Shown: positions 8,876-17,152 of the stretch, in pieces | Layout: each line of letters begins with the position of its first letter | How positions within the stretch are numbered: position 1 is the stretch's first letter | Assembly (NCBI RefSeq): GCF_008373765.1 | Contig: NZ_VUJW01000011.1 | Location: 176,140 to 240,139 of the forward strand | Length of the DNA stretch: 64,000 nt | Origin: Nocardioides antri | GTDB lineage: Bacteria > Actinomycetota > Actinomycetes > Propionibacteriales > Nocardioidaceae | Direction of reading: 5' to 3' | Position numbers and translations under genes: made by a program | Notes under the pieces: model-generated | Told to the model about the DNA's origin: nothing | Databases searched by the model: none | Seen by the model: the letters and a program-made list of their open reading frames with translations, nothing else

Positions 8876-9814
8876 GTGACTGCTGCCTGGGGCTTCGGCC
8901 TGACCACGTTCGCCTCTGACGACTCGGTGCTCGACACCTGGTTCCCGAGCCCGGCGCTCGGAGCCAAGCCGGCCGACGCCGCTGCGCCCGACGACCTGGT
9001 CACGCTGCAGGGCAGCGACAAGGTCCGTGCCGTCGAGAAGCGGGTCTCCCTGGTCGAGATCGCCGACCTGGCGGCGGCTCCGGCGTCGACGACCGACGCG
9101 TGGCTCCGTCTGCACCTGCTGTCGCACCGGCTGGTCGCGCCCCACGAGGTCAACCTCGACGGCCTGTTCGGCCTGCTCACCAACGTGGTGTGGACGAGTG
9201 AGGGGCCCTGCGCCGTCGAGGGCTTCGAGCTGACCCGCGCCCGACTGAAGGCCGCGGTCGGGACGGTCGTGGTGTACGGCGTGGACAAGTTCCCCCGGAT
9301 GGTCGACTACGTGATGCCGTCCGGCGTCCGGATCGCCGACGCGGACCGGGTCCGGCTCGGTGCCCACCTCGCCGAGGGCACGACGGTCATGCACGAGGGG
9401 TTCGTGAACTTCAACGCCGGCACGCTCGGCGCGTCCATGGTCGAGGGCCGGATCTCGGCCGGTGTCGTCGTCGGCGACGGGTCGGACGTCGGTGGCGGCG
9501 CGTCGATCATGGGCACCCTCTCGGGCGGCGGCAAGGAGGTCATCTCCATCGGCCGGCGCTGCCTGATCGGCGCCAACGCCGGCGTCGGGATCTCGCTCGG
9601 CGACGACTGCGTGGTCGAGGCAGGGTGCTACGTCACCGCCGGCACCAAGGTGCTCGTCCACCTTCCCGGCGCCGACCCGCGGGTCATCAAGGCGCGCGAC
9701 CTGTCGGGCACGAGCAACGTCCTCTTCCGCCGCAACAGCCAGACCGGTGCGGTCGAGGCCGTGCCGTGGCAGGGCGAGGGCATCGCCCTCAACGCCGCGC
9801 TCCACACCAACTGA
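8876..9814 (+). CDS. dapD: 2,3,4,5-tetrahydropyridine-2,6-dicarboxylate N-succinyltransferase
   Basis: DapD transfers succinyl from succinyl-CoA to tetrahydrodipicolinate, the first committed step of the succinylase branch to diaminopimelate. The 312-residue protein matches the longer actinobacterial form. It has an N-terminal domain beginning [20 protein letters not shown], then left-handed beta-helix hexapeptide repeats from about residue 165, such as [20 protein letters not shown] and [19 protein letters not shown]. The substrate-binding Glu of the MVEGRIS segment is present. The GTG start is supported by the TAGAAT box eight bases upstream, giving a leaderless transcript. It is transcribed away from the ileS T-box. 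Confidence 0.94.
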   Translation: MTAAWGFGLTTFASDDSVLDTWFPSPALGAKPADAAAPDDLVTLQGSDKVRAVEKRVSLVEIADLAAAPASTTDAWLRLHLLSHRLVAPHEVNLDGLFGLLTNVVWTSEGPCAVEGFELTRARLKAAVGTVVVYGVDKFPRMVDYVMPSGVRIADADRVRLGAHLAEGTTVMHEGFVNFNAGTLGASMVEGRISAGVVVGDGSDVGGGASIMGTLSGGGKEVISIGRRCLIGANAGVGISLGDDCVVEAGCYVTAGTKVLVHLPGADPRVIKARDLSGTSNVLFRRNSQTGAVEAVPWQGEGIALNAALHTN

Positions 9815-9854
9815 GCGCGCGGCGCGCAACCACCCCTCGCGGAGACTCGGAACC

Positions 9855-10814
9855 ATGAAGGGGCGTGTTCTGGTCGTCGCGGTCTGCCTGGCCGCGCTGA
9901 TGCTCGTCGTCGTGATCGGGGTCGTGGTCTTCAACGCCGTCGAGGACATCGTCTCCGGCCCGGACGGCGACTGCTCGGCCACCGTCGACGACCACGAGGT
10001 CGAGATCTCGGGCGAGCAGGCGGAGAACGCCACCCTGATCGCCGCCATCGCGATCGAGCGTGGCCTGCCCGCCAGGGCGGTTTCGATCGCGCTCGCCACG
10101 GCGTTCCAGGAGTCGAAGCTGGTCAACATCGACTACGGCGACCGCGACTCGATCGGGCTGTTCCAGCAGCGGCCCTCCCAGGGCTGGGGCACCGAGGAGC
10201 AGATCCTCGACCGCGAGTACGCGACCAACGCCTTCTACGACGCGCTGGTCCAGGTCGACGGCTACGAGAACATGGCGATCACGGAGGCAGCGCAGCGGGT
10301 GCAGCGCTCGGCGTTCCCCGACGCCTACGCCGACCACGAGGCGGACGCCCGCGCCCTCGCGTCGGCGCTGACGGGGTTCTCCCCGGCCGCCTTCTCCTGC
10401 GACCTCGACGGTGGGGCGCCGTCCGCCGACGAGGACCTCGTCGACACCGGGCTCACCGCACGTGCGGACGAGGTGCGCACCGACCTCCTGACGCGGTTCG
10501 GAGAGCTCGACCTCGGTGGGTTCGCGCCCGGGGGTGTCTCGAACGGCCACATGGAGGGCTCCGCGCACTACGAGGGCCGGGCGGTCGACGTGTTCTTCCG
10601 CCCCGTCAACGACGCCAACCAGACGCGTGGCTGGGCCGTTGCCCACTACCTGGTCGGCAACGCCGCCCGGCTCGAGATCCGGACCGTGATCTTCGACGAC
10701 CGGATCTGGACCGCCGGCCGTGACGGCTGGCGCGACTACGACCCGCCCGAGCGGGACGGCTCGGCCGAGATCCTCGAGCACCGCGACCACGTGCACGTCG
10801 ACGTCTTCGGGTAG
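9855..10814 (+). CDS. Membrane-anchored two-domain murein enzyme candidate (transglycosylase-like plus M15-like)
   Basis: This is a 319-residue protein with an N-terminal signal anchor (VLVVAVCLAALMLVVVIGVV). The first extracytoplasmic domain (about residues 55-180) contains ALATAFQESKLVNIDYGDRD followed by SIGLFQQRPSQGWGT. This resembles lysozyme-like transglycosylase cores, with the Glu of FQES as the candidate catalytic acid. After a linker, the C-terminal domain (about 215-319) shows GSAHYEGRAVDVFF and HRDHVHVDVFG. That pattern resembles the SxHxxGxAxD and HxH zinc ligands of M15 peptidases. It could therefore cut both glycan and peptide in the wall, or be a catalytically altered scaffold. 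The ATG has GGAGAC about ten bases upstream. Function is inferred from motifs only. Confidence 0.7.
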   Translation: MKGRVLVVAVCLAALMLVVVIGVVVFNAVEDIVSGPDGDCSATVDDHEVEISGEQAENATLIAAIAIERGLPARAVSIALATAFQESKLVNIDYGDRDSIGLFQQRPSQGWGTEEQILDREYATNAFYDALVQVDGYENMAITEAAQRVQRSAFPDAYADHEADARALASALTGFSPAAFSCDLDGGAPSADEDLVDTGLTARADEVRTDLLTRFGELDLGGFAPGGVSNGHMEGSAHYEGRAVDVFFRPVNDANQTRGWAVAHYLVGNAARLEIRTVIFDDRIWTAGRDGWRDYDPPERDGSAEILEHRDHVHVDVFG

Positions 10815-10921
10815 CCCGGGAAAATACTTCCGCTCCTCCGGGAACTGGGACCGGCTCCGGGTGCATCCACACCACAGAAGCCGCGGCCGAGAGGTCGCCC
10901 CCAACCCGAAGGAGAAGTCCC

Positions 10922-11302
10922 ATGTCCGTTCTCACCCGCACCGCAGCCGTCTCGTTCCTCGGCCTCGCGTCCGCTGCCGCCGTGGCCCTCGGGACCGCCG
11001 GCACGGCGTCGGCCGCTCCCACCGTCTCGTCCACCGTGACGATCCAGGCCCAGGGCACCGACCTGTTCGGTCAGGTCAGCAGCACCAACGCGACCTGTGA
11101 GGCCAACCGCACGGTCGTGGTCTTCAAGCAGGTCGGGACCCGTGGCGGCGGCGACGACATCCGGTTCGCGTCCGACACCACCGACGCCGACGGCGACTGG
11201 AACACCGGCAACACCGGCACCGAGGGCAAGTTCTACGCCAAGGTGAAGCGGACCGAGCTGTGCAAGGCGGACTTCAGCCCGACGATCCGGGCGACCCGCT
11301 GA
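10922..11302 (+). CDS. Small secreted protein, function unknown
   Basis: This 126-residue protein has a clear Sec signal peptide of about 31 residues, LASAAAVALGTAGTASAAPT, with cleavage likely after ASA. The mature part of about 95 residues is beta-rich with two cysteines (NATCEANRT and TELCKADFS) that could form one disulphide. Alternating hydrophobic strands such as STVTIQAQGTDLFGQVSS and RTVVVFKQVG suggest an immunoglobulin- or transthyretin-like sandwich. I do not recognise the family beyond that. The ATG has an excellent AAGGAGAAG site seven bases upstream, and about 105 non-coding bases precede it, so it probably has its own promoter and a leadered mRNA, unlike many neighbours. Confidence 0.85.
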   Translation: MSVLTRTAAVSFLGLASAAAVALGTAGTASAAPTVSSTVTIQAQGTDLFGQVSSTNATCEANRTVVVFKQVGTRGGGDDIRFASDTTDADGDWNTGNTGTEGKFYAKVKRTELCKADFSPTIRATR

Positions 11303-11333
11303 TCCGCCACAGGTCGACGCGCCGTTGCCAGCC

Positions 11334-12203
11334 CTACCGTGCGGGCCGACCGGACCGACTGACGGGCGGAAGCGCGCGCGAGTGCGGGTGGGCCGCGAAG
11401 AACTCCCAGATGATCCTGGTCGCCTCGCGCGGCCAGACGTGGCCCATCCGCTCGACGTGGTAGACGACGTGCTCGGTCCCGGCGGCGCACTGCGCGACCG
11501 ATCGGCGCGCGGGGCCGCCGGCGACCGTCACCTCCGTCGTCGACGGCTGGTCGCACCGGGCACCCCGTGCCCACTGCCGGTTCACGGCGGGGAACGCCGA
11601 CGCGAACTCGTCGCGGCCGCCCTGGAACGTGATCAGCGAGACGGGCGACCGGGGCGCGAAGTCGCCGTACTGGATGCCGCTGACCGGGGCGAACGCCGCG
11701 ATCCTGCGGGACAGGTCCTCGGCCAGGACGTACGTCGTCGACGCTCCGCGCGAGAAGCCGGCGGCGTAGACGCGGCGGGTATCGACCGGCCAGACGTCGG
11801 TGAGGCGGTCGAGCAGCGCACCTACCTCTTCGGGGTCACCGACGGAGCTCGGGTAGACGACGAGGAACCCCTCGTCGTCGGCGAGTGCGTCGAAGCGCGT
11901 CAGCCGCGCCATGTCCTCCGGGCTGCCCGGACTGCCGTGGAAGACGAGCACGAGGGGCAGGGGCCGGCCGCGCTCGACCGCGGGCGGGGCGTGGAGGAGG
12001 TACTCGACCTCGGCGCCGTCGGGCAGGGTGGCACCGAGCCGGTGGTCCCCCGCGAGCGGCTCGGCCGGGTCGGGCGACGGAGTGTCGGTCTCGAGCAGGA
12101 TCGCCGGTGTCGATGACGTCGGCCCGTCGTCCGGCTCCGGGTCGCCGCCGGACGAGCAGGCGGCGAGCAGCAACAGGATCCCGAGCAGCGGAAAGCGGCG
12201 CAC
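11334..12203 (-). CDS. PHB depolymerase/LpqC-type esterase lipoprotein
   Basis: This is a 289-residue lipoprotein with the lipobox LLLLAACSSGG, so it is anchored to the outer leaflet by its first mature Cys (residue 16). The alpha/beta-hydrolase domain of the polyhydroxybutyrate-depolymerase/feruloyl-esterase group follows. It has PLPLVLVFHGSPGSPEDMAR (oxyanion side), the nucleophile elbow VYAAGFSRGAS near residue 170, and VERMGHVWP with the catalytic His near 268. The stretch after VVYPSS is shorter than in typical LpqC proteins and lacks the usual DVGFV motif. The GTG start has a TACGGT box six bases upstream, which fits a leaderless mRNA. The natural ester substrate is unknown. Confidence 0.82.
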   Translation of the reverse strand: MRRFPLLGILLLLAACSSGGDPEPDDGPTSSTPAILLETDTPSPDPAEPLAGDHRLGATLPDGAEVEYLLHAPPAVERGRPLPLVLVFHGSPGSPEDMARLTRFDALADDEGFLVVYPSSVGDPEEVGALLDRLTDVWPVDTRRVYAAGFSRGASTTYVLAEDLSRRIAAFAPVSGIQYGDFAPRSPVSLITFQGGRDEFASAFPAVNRQWARGARCDQPSTTEVTVAGGPARRSVAQCAAGTEHVVYHVERMGHVWPREATRIIWEFFAAHPHSRALPPVSRSGRPAR

Positions 12204-12234
12204 GGCCCGACCGTAACCCGTGATACAGGGAGGG

Positions 12235-13365
12235 TCAGAGGCGAGCGAGTCGCTCGGCCGCGGCCGCGACTCGCTCGTCGGTGGCGGTGAAGGCCACCCG
12301 CACGTGCTGGGAGCCGGCCGACCCGTAGAACGAGCCCGGCGCCACCAGGATCCCGAGGTCGGCCAGCTCGGCGACGGTCGACCAGCAGTCAGGACCGTCC
12401 GCTCCGCGGGTCGCCCAGAGGTAGAGCGACGCCTCGGAGTGGTCGATCGTGAACCCGGTCGCCTCGAGCGCGCTGCGGAGCGTCGCCCGGCGCGCGGCGT
12501 AGCGCTCGTGCTGCTCCAGGCTGTGCTTGTCGTCGCCGAGCACCGCCGCGAGCACCCGCTGCTGGGGCCCGGGCATCTGCAGCCCGAGGTTCTTGCGGAC
12601 GGCGAGCAGCTCGGCGATCACGGACCGGTCACCGGCGACGAACGCGCAGCGGTAGCCCGCCAGGTTCGAGCGCTTCGAGAGCGAGTGCACCGCCAGGATG
12701 CCGTCGTGGCTGCCGCCGCAGATGTCGGGGTGCAGCACGGAGTACGACGGCCCCTCCCAGCTGCACTCGATGTAGCACTCGTCGGACACCAGCAGGACGC
12801 CCCGCTCGCGGCACCAGTCCACGACCTTCCGGAGGTGGTCCTTGGGGAGCACGCGCCCGGTGGGGTTGGACGGCGAGTTGATCCACAGCAGCCGCGGCGT
12901 CTCCGGCCCGAGCGCCGTCAGCGAGTCGGACGCCAGGGTGCGGGCCCCGACCACCGCGGCACCGACCTCGTAGGTCGGGTAGGCCAGCTCGGGGTAGACG
13001 ACGAGGTCGCCGGGGCCGACCCCGAGGTGGAGGGGCAACGACGCGATCAGCTCCTTCGAGCCGATCACGGGCAGCACCTGGTCGATCTCGAGCCCGGTGA
13101 CGCCGTGGTCGCGCGCGAACCAGTCGACCACCGCCTGCCGGGCCTCGGGCAGGCCGACGGTCATCGGGTAGCCCGGCGAGTCGGCAGCGGCGCGGAGGGC
13201 GGCCTGCGCGACCTCAGGCGTCGGGTCGACCGGCGTGCCGACGGACAGGTCGACGAGGCCGTCGGGATGCGCACGCGCCGTGGCGGCGTACGACGTCAGC
13301 TTGTCCCACGGGAAGTCGGGAAGCTGGGCTGAGACCGATGGTTTCGGGGCTCGTTGCGCTCGCAC
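12235..13365 (-). CDS. dapC: Succinyldiaminopimelate transaminase
   Basis: This is a class I/II PLP-dependent aminotransferase that makes N-succinyl-LL-diaminopimelate from the keto precursor and glutamate. The actinobacterial DapC opening LPDFPWDKLTSYAATARAHP, the substrate loop NSPSNPTGRVLPK and the PLP-lysine motif HSLSKRSNLAGYRCAFVAG are all present. Its place directly after fdxA matches the conserved fdx-dapC pair. The only usable in-frame start is a GTG at 13365, which lies inside a palindromic repeat (13340-13377). The codon aligned with the usual family start, just before SAQLPDFPWD, is GTC, so the native start seems lost and replaced. This gives 376 residues. The stop is separate from the esterase gene. 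Confidence 0.88.
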   Translation of the reverse strand: MRAQRAPKPSVSAQLPDFPWDKLTSYAATARAHPDGLVDLSVGTPVDPTPEVAQAALRAAADSPGYPMTVGLPEARQAVVDWFARDHGVTGLEIDQVLPVIGSKELIASLPLHLGVGPGDLVVYPELAYPTYEVGAAVVGARTLASDSLTALGPETPRLLWINSPSNPTGRVLPKDHLRKVVDWCRERGVLLVSDECYIECSWEGPSYSVLHPDICGGSHDGILAVHSLSKRSNLAGYRCAFVAGDRSVIAELLAVRKNLGLQMPGPQQRVLAAVLGDDKHSLEQHERYAARRATLRSALEATGFTIDHSEASLYLWATRGADGPDCWSTVAELADLGILVAPGSFYGSAGSQHVRVAFTATDERVAAAAERLARL

Positions 13366-13377
13366 CTCAACCAACGG
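13340..13377. repeat. Palindromic intergenic repeat, copy A (in dapC start region)
   Basis: On the minus strand the sequence runs from CCGTTGGTTGAGG through an alternating GCGAGCGC centre to CCCCGAAACC. It has the same ends (GGTTGAGG ... CGARACC) as the elements at 22003-22042 and 29687-29708. Such GGTTGAGG/CGAAACC palindromes are familiar scattered intergenic elements of Nocardioides-type genomes (from memory). Here the element fills the fdxA-dapC gap and carries the GTG used as the dapC start. Confidence 0.65.
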
Positions 13378-13382
13378 TGGGC

Positions 13383-13709
13383 TCAGTGGTCGGTGTTCTG
13401 GGGCGGCAGCGCGGCGATGAACGGGTGGTCCTTGTCGATCACACCCATCTTGGCGGCGCCGCCCGGCGAGCCCAGGTCGTCGAAGAACTGGACGTTGGCG
13501 TCGTAGTAGTCCTTCCACTCCTCCGGGGTGTCGTCCTCGTAGAAGATCGCCTCGACCGGGCAGACCGGCTCGCACGCACCGCAGTCGACACACTCGTCGG
13601 GGTGGATGTAGAGCATCCGCTTGCCCTCGTAGATGCAGTCGACGGGGCACTCGTCGACACAAGCACGGTCCTTGAGGTCGACGCACGGCTGAGAGATGAC
13701 GTAGGTCAC
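13383..13709 (-). CDS. fdxA: 7Fe ferredoxin (FdxA/FdxC type)
   Basis: This is a 108-residue soluble electron carrier with one [3Fe-4S] and one [4Fe-4S] cluster. The cysteine pattern is typical of the actinobacterial 7Fe group: CVDLKDRACVDECPVDCIYE for the first set, then ECVDCGACEPVCPVEAIFYE for the second. The acidic C-terminal extension (YEDDTPEEWKDYYDANVQFF) is also characteristic. The GTG start is fixed by a perfect AGGAGG seven bases upstream. The leader is non-coding for about 75 bases and is shared with a divergent GNAT gene. It is followed after 17 bases by dapC, the usual partner. Confidence 0.96.
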   Translation of the reverse strand: MTYVISQPCVDLKDRACVDECPVDCIYEGKRMLYIHPDECVDCGACEPVCPVEAIFYEDDTPEEWKDYYDANVQFFDDLGSPGGAAKMGVIDKDHPFIAALPPQNTDH

Positions 13710-13786
13710 CGGGTTCCTCCTGATGACTGCGGAACGGATGCGACACGAAACATATTCGTCTCAGCGGTCAGCCTAGTATCCCGGGG

Positions 13787-14719
13787 GTGACGGTGGAGCA
13801 GGACCCTCGGGATGCGGGACGGCATCTTCTCGGTCCGCACGTCGTCGGCCGACGTGTGGTCATCCGCCGGCTGCTCCGCGGGGAGACCGGACCGAGCGGC
13901 GGACCGGCGATGACCGACCTCCTCGGGGTCTGCGTCGCGTGGGGTGACGGCGTGTGCGTGGTGCAGCCCGAGGACGGTCCACCTGTCGAGATCGCGATCT
14001 CCGACATCGTCTCCGGCAAGCCGGTGCCGCCCCGCCCGTCGGTGCGGATGCGGGTCTCCGCGCGCGACGCGGAGCTGCACACGGCCTCTCTCTGGGCGGC
14101 GGTCGAGACCGTCCCGCTGGGCGACTGGGTGCTGCGCACCGACCCGGCTCCGATCGGCCGGCCGCGGCGGCGGGCCAACTCCTGCCTGGCCATGGGCGAC
14201 CCGGGCCTGCCCTTCGCCGAGGCGGTCGAGGCGGTGCGCCGGTTCTACGACGAGCGCGGGCGGCCGTCGTACGCCCAGGTCGAGGCGGGCTCGCCTGAGG
14301 ACGACGCGTTCGTCGCCGCCGGTTGGGTGCACGACCCGACCGGCGACGCGGAGCACCGCCTCGCCTCGCTGGCGCGGGTACGCCGCCGCATCGGCCGGGT
14401 GCCCGACCTCGCGGACCTGTCGGCGGAGGGACCGCGCGCCGTCGCGAGCATCACCGACGGGAGTGCGACCTGGGCGCGCGGCGAGGCCGCGGTCGACGGC
14501 GACTGGCTCGGGCTCCACGCCATCGAGGTCGACCCCGCTCATCGTCGGCAGGGGCTGGCGACCGCCGTCCTGGCCGAGCTGCTCGACTGGGGCGCGGAGC
14601 AGGGCGCCACCACCGTCTGGCTGCACGTCGAGACCGACAACGCGCCCGCCCTGGCGTGGTACGACGCCCTCGAGCTGCTGCCGCACCACACCTGTCGCTA
14701 CCTCATGCCGCGGGCGTAG
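13787..14719 (+). CDS. GNAT-family N-acetyltransferase with N-terminal SH3-like domain
   Basis: This 310-residue protein has two parts. Residues about 15-115 look like a small beta-barrel (VVIRRLLRGETGPSGGPAMT, LLGVCVAWGDGVCVVQPEDG). Residues about 120-310 form a GNAT fold with acetyl-CoA motif A, VDPAHRRQGLATAVLAELLD, followed by the ALAWYDALELLPHHTCRYL end. The arrangement resembles mycothiol-synthase-like tandem acetyltransferases, but the substrate is unknown. The GTG start has TAGTAT seven bases upstream and no ribosome site, which indicates a leaderless mRNA. It is divergent from fdxA. Confidence 0.85.
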   Translation: MTVEQDPRDAGRHLLGPHVVGRRVVIRRLLRGETGPSGGPAMTDLLGVCVAWGDGVCVVQPEDGPPVEIAISDIVSGKPVPPRPSVRMRVSARDAELHTASLWAAVETVPLGDWVLRTDPAPIGRPRRRANSCLAMGDPGLPFAEAVEAVRRFYDERGRPSYAQVEAGSPEDDAFVAAGWVHDPTGDAEHRLASLARVRRRIGRVPDLADLSAEGPRAVASITDGSATWARGEAAVDGDWLGLHAIEVDPAHRRQGLATAVLAELLDWGAEQGATTVWLHVETDNAPALAWYDALELLPHHTCRYLMPRA

Positions 14720-14728
14720 CCTCCGGGA

Positions 14729-15568
14729 ATGGACGACCGCGTGCTCCCCGTCCGCCGGATCCGGTTCCGCTACCCGCCCGGGTCGTTGCGCCATCACTAC
14801 GTCGACGACGACCTGATCATGAGCCACGTCGTGGCCGTGCTGTCCGCGACGTTCCCGCCCGGCGAGGACTTCTTCATCCGCTCGGTGCGGCACTTCTCCG
14901 ACCAGGTCACCGACCCGGTGCTGAAGGAGCAGGTCCGCGGGTTCATCGGGCAGGAGGTCACCCACGGTCGCGAGCACCGTGAGCTCAACCGGCGGTTGCA
15001 GGAGATGGGCTACCCGACCCACCGGGTCAGCCGGTTCGTGAAGGTGGTGCTGGCCGACGCGACCAAGCGCGCCCCTGCCAGGCTCTGCCTGTCCTACACG
15101 GCCGCGCTCGAGCACTACACCGCGACGATCGCCGAGTGCCTCCTCGCCAAGCCGGAGGCACAGGAGCTGCTCGGGGACACCGAGGTGCGCAACATCCTGC
15201 TCTGGCACGCGCTGGAGGAGACCGAGCACAAAGCGGTCGCGTTCGACGTCTACCGCGCAGTCGGCGGGCGGGAGTGGATGCGCCGCCTCGGCTTCGTCAT
15301 CCAGAGCGCCGGGCTGATCGGGCTGGTCGTGATCGCGACCGTGCTGTCGATGCTGGGCGACCGGGCGGCGTACAACCCGGTGCGCCTGGTCCGCAGCATC
15401 CTGCGTCTGCGGAGGTCGCCGTTCCTGCAGGCCGACGTCGCGCGCAACCTCGCCGACTACATGAGGCGCGGCTTCCACCCCTCCGACCACGACAACGAAG
15501 AGCTCCTCCGAACATGGACGGAGGAGCTCTTCGGGCCGGAGGGCAAGCTCGCCGACCACCTTCACTGA
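14729..15568 (+). CDS. PF10118-type predicted metal-dependent hydrolase (ferritin-like diiron)
   Basis: This 279-residue protein is mostly helical. The metal-ligand helices are FIGQEVTHGREHRELN, YTAALEHYTATIAECLL and ALEETEHKAVAFDVYRA, an E-ExxH-like pattern that suggests a diiron site. A hydrophobic helix (GFVIQSAGLIGLVVIATVLS) near residue 195 may anchor it to the membrane. The family is called a predicted metal-dependent hydrolase, but the ligand pattern fits an oxidoreductase as well, and the activity is not established. The ATG is 9 bases after the GNAT gene. A TAGCCT that includes the GNAT stop ends six bases before it, so an internal leaderless promoter is possible. Confidence 0.82.
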   Translation: MDDRVLPVRRIRFRYPPGSLRHHYVDDDLIMSHVVAVLSATFPPGEDFFIRSVRHFSDQVTDPVLKEQVRGFIGQEVTHGREHRELNRRLQEMGYPTHRVSRFVKVVLADATKRAPARLCLSYTAALEHYTATIAECLLAKPEAQELLGDTEVRNILLWHALEETEHKAVAFDVYRAVGGREWMRRLGFVIQSAGLIGLVVIATVLSMLGDRAAYNPVRLVRSILRLRRSPFLQADVARNLADYMRRGFHPSDHDNEELLRTWTEELFGPEGKLADHLH

Positions 15569-15599
15569 CGCGTCATCGACGCGTCATCGATCCGCGGCG

Positions 15600-17066
15600 T
15601 CAGGCGGCCTCCAGCTCCAGCTCGGGCTCGGGCTCGATGTCCGGCTCGGCGTCGTCCTGCCGGGCCAGGACCAGGCCGACGATCGCGACCAGCGCACCCG
15701 CCGCGGCGACGGCGCCCGCGAACACCAGCCCCGGCCGGAACGCGTCGAGCGCCTCGGCCGGCGTCGACACCGGGGCGCCGGACGTGATGATCGCGGTGGT
15801 GACCGCGAGCACCAGGGCCGGTCCGACCTGCATCGACGTCTGGAGAACGCCGGCCGCCAGTCCCTGCTCGTGGTCCTCGATGCCGCTCGTCGCCTGGATG
15901 TTGACGGCGGGGAACCCGATCCAGCCGATGCCGATCATCAGCACGGCCGGGAGGATCACCGCGAGGTACGACGGCGACGTGTCGATCCGCAGGAAGGCGA
16001 AGTAGCCGATCGCCATCACGGTCAGCGTCGTCGCGATGATCGGGCCGGTGCCGAACCGCCCGACCAGTCGGTCGGAGTAGAACGCCGAGGCGGTGACCAT
16101 CAGGCCCACCGGGAGGAGCGCCAGCGCGAGCTCGAGGGCGCTCCACTGCAGCGTGTCCTGGAGGTACAGCGTCACGATGAACTGCCAGGAGAAGTACGAG
16201 CCGCCCATCGCGACGATCGCCAGGCTCGCGCGGACCAGCGAGACCTTGCGCAGGATGCCGAGCCTGATCAGTGGGTGCGGCACCCGCAGCTCGACCGCGA
16301 CGAACGCGGCGAACAGGACGGCCGCGCCGACGAACGAGGCGACGGTCCGGGCCGACGACCAGCCGGCCTCGGGCGCACTGACGACCGTGTAGACGAGCAG
16401 CAGCATCGCGCCGGTCGAGAAGACGGCACCGAGGATGTCGTGGCCGCCCTCCTCTGCGGGCTTGTCCTTCGGGATCAGCACGTACGCCGCCGCGAGCGCG
16501 GCCAGCGCGATCGGCACCGGCAGCAGGAAGGTCCAGCGCCAGCCGACGCCGGTCATCAGGCCGCCGAAGACCAGCCCGAAGGAGTAGCCGCCCGCGCCGA
16601 ACACGGTGTAGATCGACAGCGCCTTGTTGCGGGCAGGGCCCTCGGGGAAGTTGGTCGTGATGATCGAGAGGCCGGTCGGCGCCGTGAACGCGGCGGCCAG
16701 GCCCTTGATGAAGCGGGTCGCGATGAGGAGCGGACCCGAGGTCACCAGGCCGCCGAGCAGCGACGCGAGGGCGAAGACCGCGAGCGCGATCAGGAACACG
16801 CGCCGGCGCCCGAGCAGGTCTGCCGTGCGGCCGCCGAGGAGCAGGAGGCCGCCGTACCCGAGGACGTAGCCGCTGATGAGCCACTGCAGCGACGAGGTCG
16901 AGAGGTCGAGCTCGGCGCCGATCGACGGCAGCGCCACGCCGATCATCGACACGTCGAGGCCGTCGAGGAAGAGCACGATGCAGAGCGTGATCAGCATCGC
17001 CCAGACCCGCGGCGTCCAGCGGGTCGCGCTGGCGGCCGGGCCGAGAGTGGTGGGTGTGGAAGTCAT
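15600..17066 (-). CDS. MFS drug transporter, DHA2-type
   Basis: This is a major facilitator of about 488 residues with roughly 14 membrane segments, as in the DHA2 proton-drug antiporters. The motif A loop GGRTADLLGRRRVFLIALAV sits after segment 2 and the antiporter motif C-like GAGGYSFGLVFGGLMTG in segment 5. The C-terminal tail is short and acidic (EPDIEPEPELELEAA). It should export toxic hydrophobic compounds. The ATG at 17066 was chosen because AATGGT lies seven bases upstream with TTGCAT 17 bases further on. It is divergent from a marR gene across a 42-bp operator cluster, so repression by that MarR is very likely. Confidence 0.92.
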   Translation of the reverse strand: MTSTPTTLGPAASATRWTPRVWAMLITLCIVLFLDGLDVSMIGVALPSIGAELDLSTSSLQWLISGYVLGYGGLLLLGGRTADLLGRRRVFLIALAVFALASLLGGLVTSGPLLIATRFIKGLAAAFTAPTGLSIITTNFPEGPARNKALSIYTVFGAGGYSFGLVFGGLMTGVGWRWTFLLPVPIALAALAAAYVLIPKDKPAEEGGHDILGAVFSTGAMLLLVYTVVSAPEAGWSSARTVASFVGAAVLFAAFVAVELRVPHPLIRLGILRKVSLVRASLAIVAMGGSYFSWQFIVTLYLQDTLQWSALELALALLPVGLMVTASAFYSDRLVGRFGTGPIIATTLTVMAIGYFAFLRIDTSPSYLAVILPAVLMIGIGWIGFPAVNIQATSGIEDHEQGLAAGVLQTSMQVGPALVLAVTTAIITSGAPVSTPAEALDAFRPGLVFAGAVAAAGALVAIVGLVLARQDDAEPDIEPEPELELEAA

Positions 17067-17081
17067 GGAGAGAACCATTCC

Positions 17082-17123
17082 ATGCACGTGCATTCAATGC
17101 AAGTGCAAATAATGCCTTTGCAT
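17082..17123. promoter_or_regulatory. Three-site MarR operator between MFS and marR
   Basis: Three 12-bp dyads lie in a row: ATGCACGTGCAT (17082-17093, perfect), ATGCAAGTGCAA (17097-17108) and ATGCCTTTGCAT (17112-17123). Their centres are exactly 15 bp apart. Site 3 contains the marR -35 TTGCAT (17118-17123), followed 17 bases on by -10 TAGGAT (17141-17146). Site 2 contains the MFS -35 TTGCAT on the other strand (17102-17097), and site 1 fills the MFS spacer. Binding should therefore silence both promoters. Confidence 0.78.
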
Positions 17124-17152
17124 GAAAAGGTCGCGCCCACTAGGATGCGGGC

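Noticed and set aside
13340-13377. CRISPR or transposon end for the palindromic repeats
   Set aside because: Copies are single, scattered and without spacers, flanking transposase or target duplications that I could see.
15567-15588. Tandem 11-bp repeat GACGCGTCATC x2 after the PF10118 gene
   Set aside because: It is short, next to convergent stops, and could arise by slippage. No function can be argued.
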